Assembly (NCBI GenBank): GCA_964406705.1
Contig: CAYOSS010000083.1
Span: forward strand, 1 to 6,925
Direction: 5' to 3'
Source: CAZRRV01 sp964406705
Lineage (GTDB): Bacteria > Bacillota > Clostridia > Oscillospirales > Acutalibacteraceae
Length of the DNA: 6,925 bases
The translations under genes were made by a program, and so were the position numbers. Positions 5,952-6,925 of this stretch are shown in pieces (position 1 is the first letter of the stretch; the number at the start of each line of letters is the position of its first letter). The notes below the pieces were generated by a model. That model did no database searches. It was given only the letters and a program-made list of their open reading frames with translations, and was not told the DNA's origin.

Positions 5952-6093
5952 GTGAGATACACCCGATTATATGCCGTGAGACGCACCCGAAATACGCGCC
6001 GCGGGGCACCCCCGGTATATGCCGCGAGATACCCCGGTATATGGCCGCGAGGTACCCCCGATCTATATAACCGCGGAGCGCCCCGACCCCGCC
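5952..6093. repeat. Six degenerate 21-26-bp repeats between flavodoxin and peroxidase genes
   Basis: Units start at 5952, 5976, 6001, 6024, 6047 and 6073. Each follows the pattern GYGAG or GCGGR, then CACCC or CCCC, then TATAT or similar, then GCC or ACC. The array fills most of the 172-base gap between the peroxidase and flavodoxin genes. On the minus strand it offers a TATAAT at 5971-5966 with only a poor -35 (TATTTC, 5994-5989), so an internal promoter is possible but weak. Confidence 0.75.
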
Positions 6094-6102
6094 GCGCGGC
6101 CG

Positions 6103-6642
6103 CTACAGGAGCTTCTCCACCGCCGCTTTGACGTCGTCCATGGCGTCCGTGGGCTCGAAGCGGGCGGCGATTTCCCCCTCGCGTGTGATGAGGAACTTGG
6201 TGAAGTTCCACTTTATATTGCCGTTGTTCTTGTAATCCTTATCCATCTTCTTGACGACGGGCTTCAGCACGAGGCTCATCGCGCCCTTAAAGCCCCCGAA
6301 CGAGGTGCTGGAGGTTAAGTACTTGTAAAGGGGAATGGCATTCTCTCCGTTCACCTCCACCTTGGAAAACTGCGGGAAGGTCACCCCGTAGCGGCTCCCG
6401 CAAAAGTCGCGGATCTCCTCGTCGGTGCCGGGCGCCTGGCCCATAAACTGGTTGCAGGGGAAGTCGAGGATCTCGAGCCCGTCGGCGGCGTGCTCCTCGT
6501 AGAGCGCCTGAAGGTCCTTGTACTGCGGGGTGAAGCCGCACCCCGTCGCGGTGTTGACTATCAGCAGCACCTTGCCCCGGTAGTCAGAGAGCGGCACCTC
6601 GCCGCCGCCCATCGCCTTCACGGTGAAATCGTAAACGTTCAC
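6103..6642 (-). CDS. gpx: Glutathione peroxidase-family thiol peroxidase (Cys type)
   Basis: The predicted protein is 179 aa, cytosolic, and normal in length for bacterial members. It reduces hydrogen peroxide and organic or lipid hydroperoxides. The peroxidatic cysteine C35 is in NTATGCGFTPQY, encoded by TGC (6540-6538), not by a selenocysteine codon. The other catalytic residues are Q69 in NQFMGQAPG and W145-N146 in KWNFTKF. C81 in DFCGSRYGVTFP sits where thioredoxin-dependent members such as yeast Gpx3 carry the resolving cysteine. Thioredoxin, rather than glutathione, may therefore be the reductant. The start is GTG 6642, because AGGAGGG (6655-6649) lies 6 bases upstream. It is the first gene of a minus-strand cluster with a flavodoxin-like protein and OhrR, behind a near-consensus promoter and a dyad. 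Family assignment is secure; the reductant is inferred. Confidence 0.95.
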   Translation of the reverse strand: MNVYDFTVKAMGGGEVPLSDYRGKVLLIVNTATGCGFTPQYKDLQALYEEHAADGLEILDFPCNQFMGQAPGTDEEIRDFCGSRYGVTFPQFSKVEVNGENAIPLYKYLTSSTSFGGFKGAMSLVLKPVVKKMDKDYKNNGNIKWNFTKFLITREGEIAARFEPTDAMDDVKAAVEKLL

Positions 6643-6669
6643 AGTTGACCCTCCTTTTTATATTGCTCG

Positions 6670-6690
6670 CGCGCGATTTAATCTCGCGCG
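6670..6690. promoter_or_regulatory. Candidate OhrR operator upstream of the peroxidase gene
   Basis: CGCGCGA (6670-6676) and TCGCGCG (6684-6690) are perfect 7-bp arms around TTTAATC. On the minus strand the centre contains GATTAAATC, itself an inverted repeat. Its ATTAAAT core is shared with the B. subtilis OhrR box as I recall it (CAATTAAATTG). The site lies about 7-27 bases downstream of the predicted transcription start. The downstream ohrR gene suggests autoregulation. A simple mRNA hairpin is the alternative. Confidence 0.5.
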
Positions 6691-6702
6691 AAAGATACTT
6701 AT

Positions 6703-6731
6703 ATTGTACCGCGCCCGGGCGTCGGTGTCAA
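6703..6731 (-). promoter_or_regulatory. Near-consensus sigma-A promoter for the peroxidase operon
   Basis: On the minus strand the -35 is TTGACA (6731-6726), a perfect consensus. The spacer is exactly 17 bases and very GC-rich, and the -10 is TACAAT (6708-6703), one base from consensus. Transcription should start near 6696, about 54 bases before GTG 6642. Confidence 0.85.
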
Positions 6732-6925
6732 GGGGGATTTGAAGGTTTTTCGCGTCGCGGATAGCCCGGCGGTGCCGGGAGCTTGCTCCAGCTGCGTCCG
6801 GCGGCGGGGATTTCTTCCCGCTGCGCGGGGAAGGCTTCGCCCGGCGGCGGGGGGCTACTGCTCGCTGCGCGGGAATGAAGCCGAGCGCGTCCGGTGGGCG
6901 AAACAGCGAAGGCTTCATCCCGGCA
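6732..6925. repeat. Gene-free repeat block upstream of the peroxidase promoter
   Basis: No gene is supported here. A segment starting CCGGCGGCGGGG at 6798 recurs at 6841 (43-base period) and in decayed form near 6891. The first copy contains the hairpin CCCGC-TGC-GCGGG (6817-6829). GAATGAAGCC (6872-6881) and GGCTTCAT near 6910 form a longer inverted repeat. The small TGC-loop hairpins are the opposite-strand equivalent of the GCA-loop hairpins at 924-934 and 1051-1063. Confidence 0.6.

Noticed and set aside
6538..6540. Possible selenocysteine at the catalytic position of the GPx-family protein.
   Set aside because: The codon is TGC on the coding strand, an ordinary cysteine.

Overview
The window is GC-rich bacterial DNA with strong Shine-Dalgarno sites and sigma-A type promoters. 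It reads like a high-GC member of the Clostridia, but this is inferred from protein flavour and signals only; no phylogenetic marker is present. Five genes can be supported, and they occupy only about half of the window. Almost all the rest is degenerate, GC-rich repeat DNA, with a different repeat family in nearly every gap.

Layout: 1-1236 is a gene-free block of inverted repeats, hairpins and a three-copy dispersed element. 1237-2349 (minus) encodes a ROK-family transcriptional regulator. It is divergent from 2575-3396 (plus), which encodes a UlaG-like metallo-beta-lactamase-fold hydrolase. The two share a 35-bp perfect-armed dyad (2515-2549) that carries a complete -35/-10 promoter on each strand, which suggests a single operator controlling both. 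3397-4749 is a compound minisatellite with 33-bp units nested in a period of about 519 bp. The array reaches into the 3' ends of both convergent genes that flank it.

The right half is a minus-strand cluster, read from right to left: a thiol (glutathione-type) peroxidase (6642-6103), a short flavodoxin-like protein (5930-5505), and an OhrR-type MarR peroxide sensor (5508-4750). A near-consensus promoter (-35 at 6731-6726, -10 at 6708-6703) precedes the peroxidase. It is followed by a dyad whose core resembles an OhrR box, so the cluster is probably a self-regulated peroxide-response operon.

The two most unusual gene-level observations concern ohrR. The conserved N-terminus, including the sensing cysteine, can only be included if translation starts at an AUA codon that overlaps the flavodoxin stop codon behind a strong ribosome-binding site. 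The normal-length OhrR core is then followed by about 108 extra residues: eight 8-residue repeats and then translated minisatellite. No RNA genes, transposases, CRISPR array or recognisable new multi-gene system were seen.
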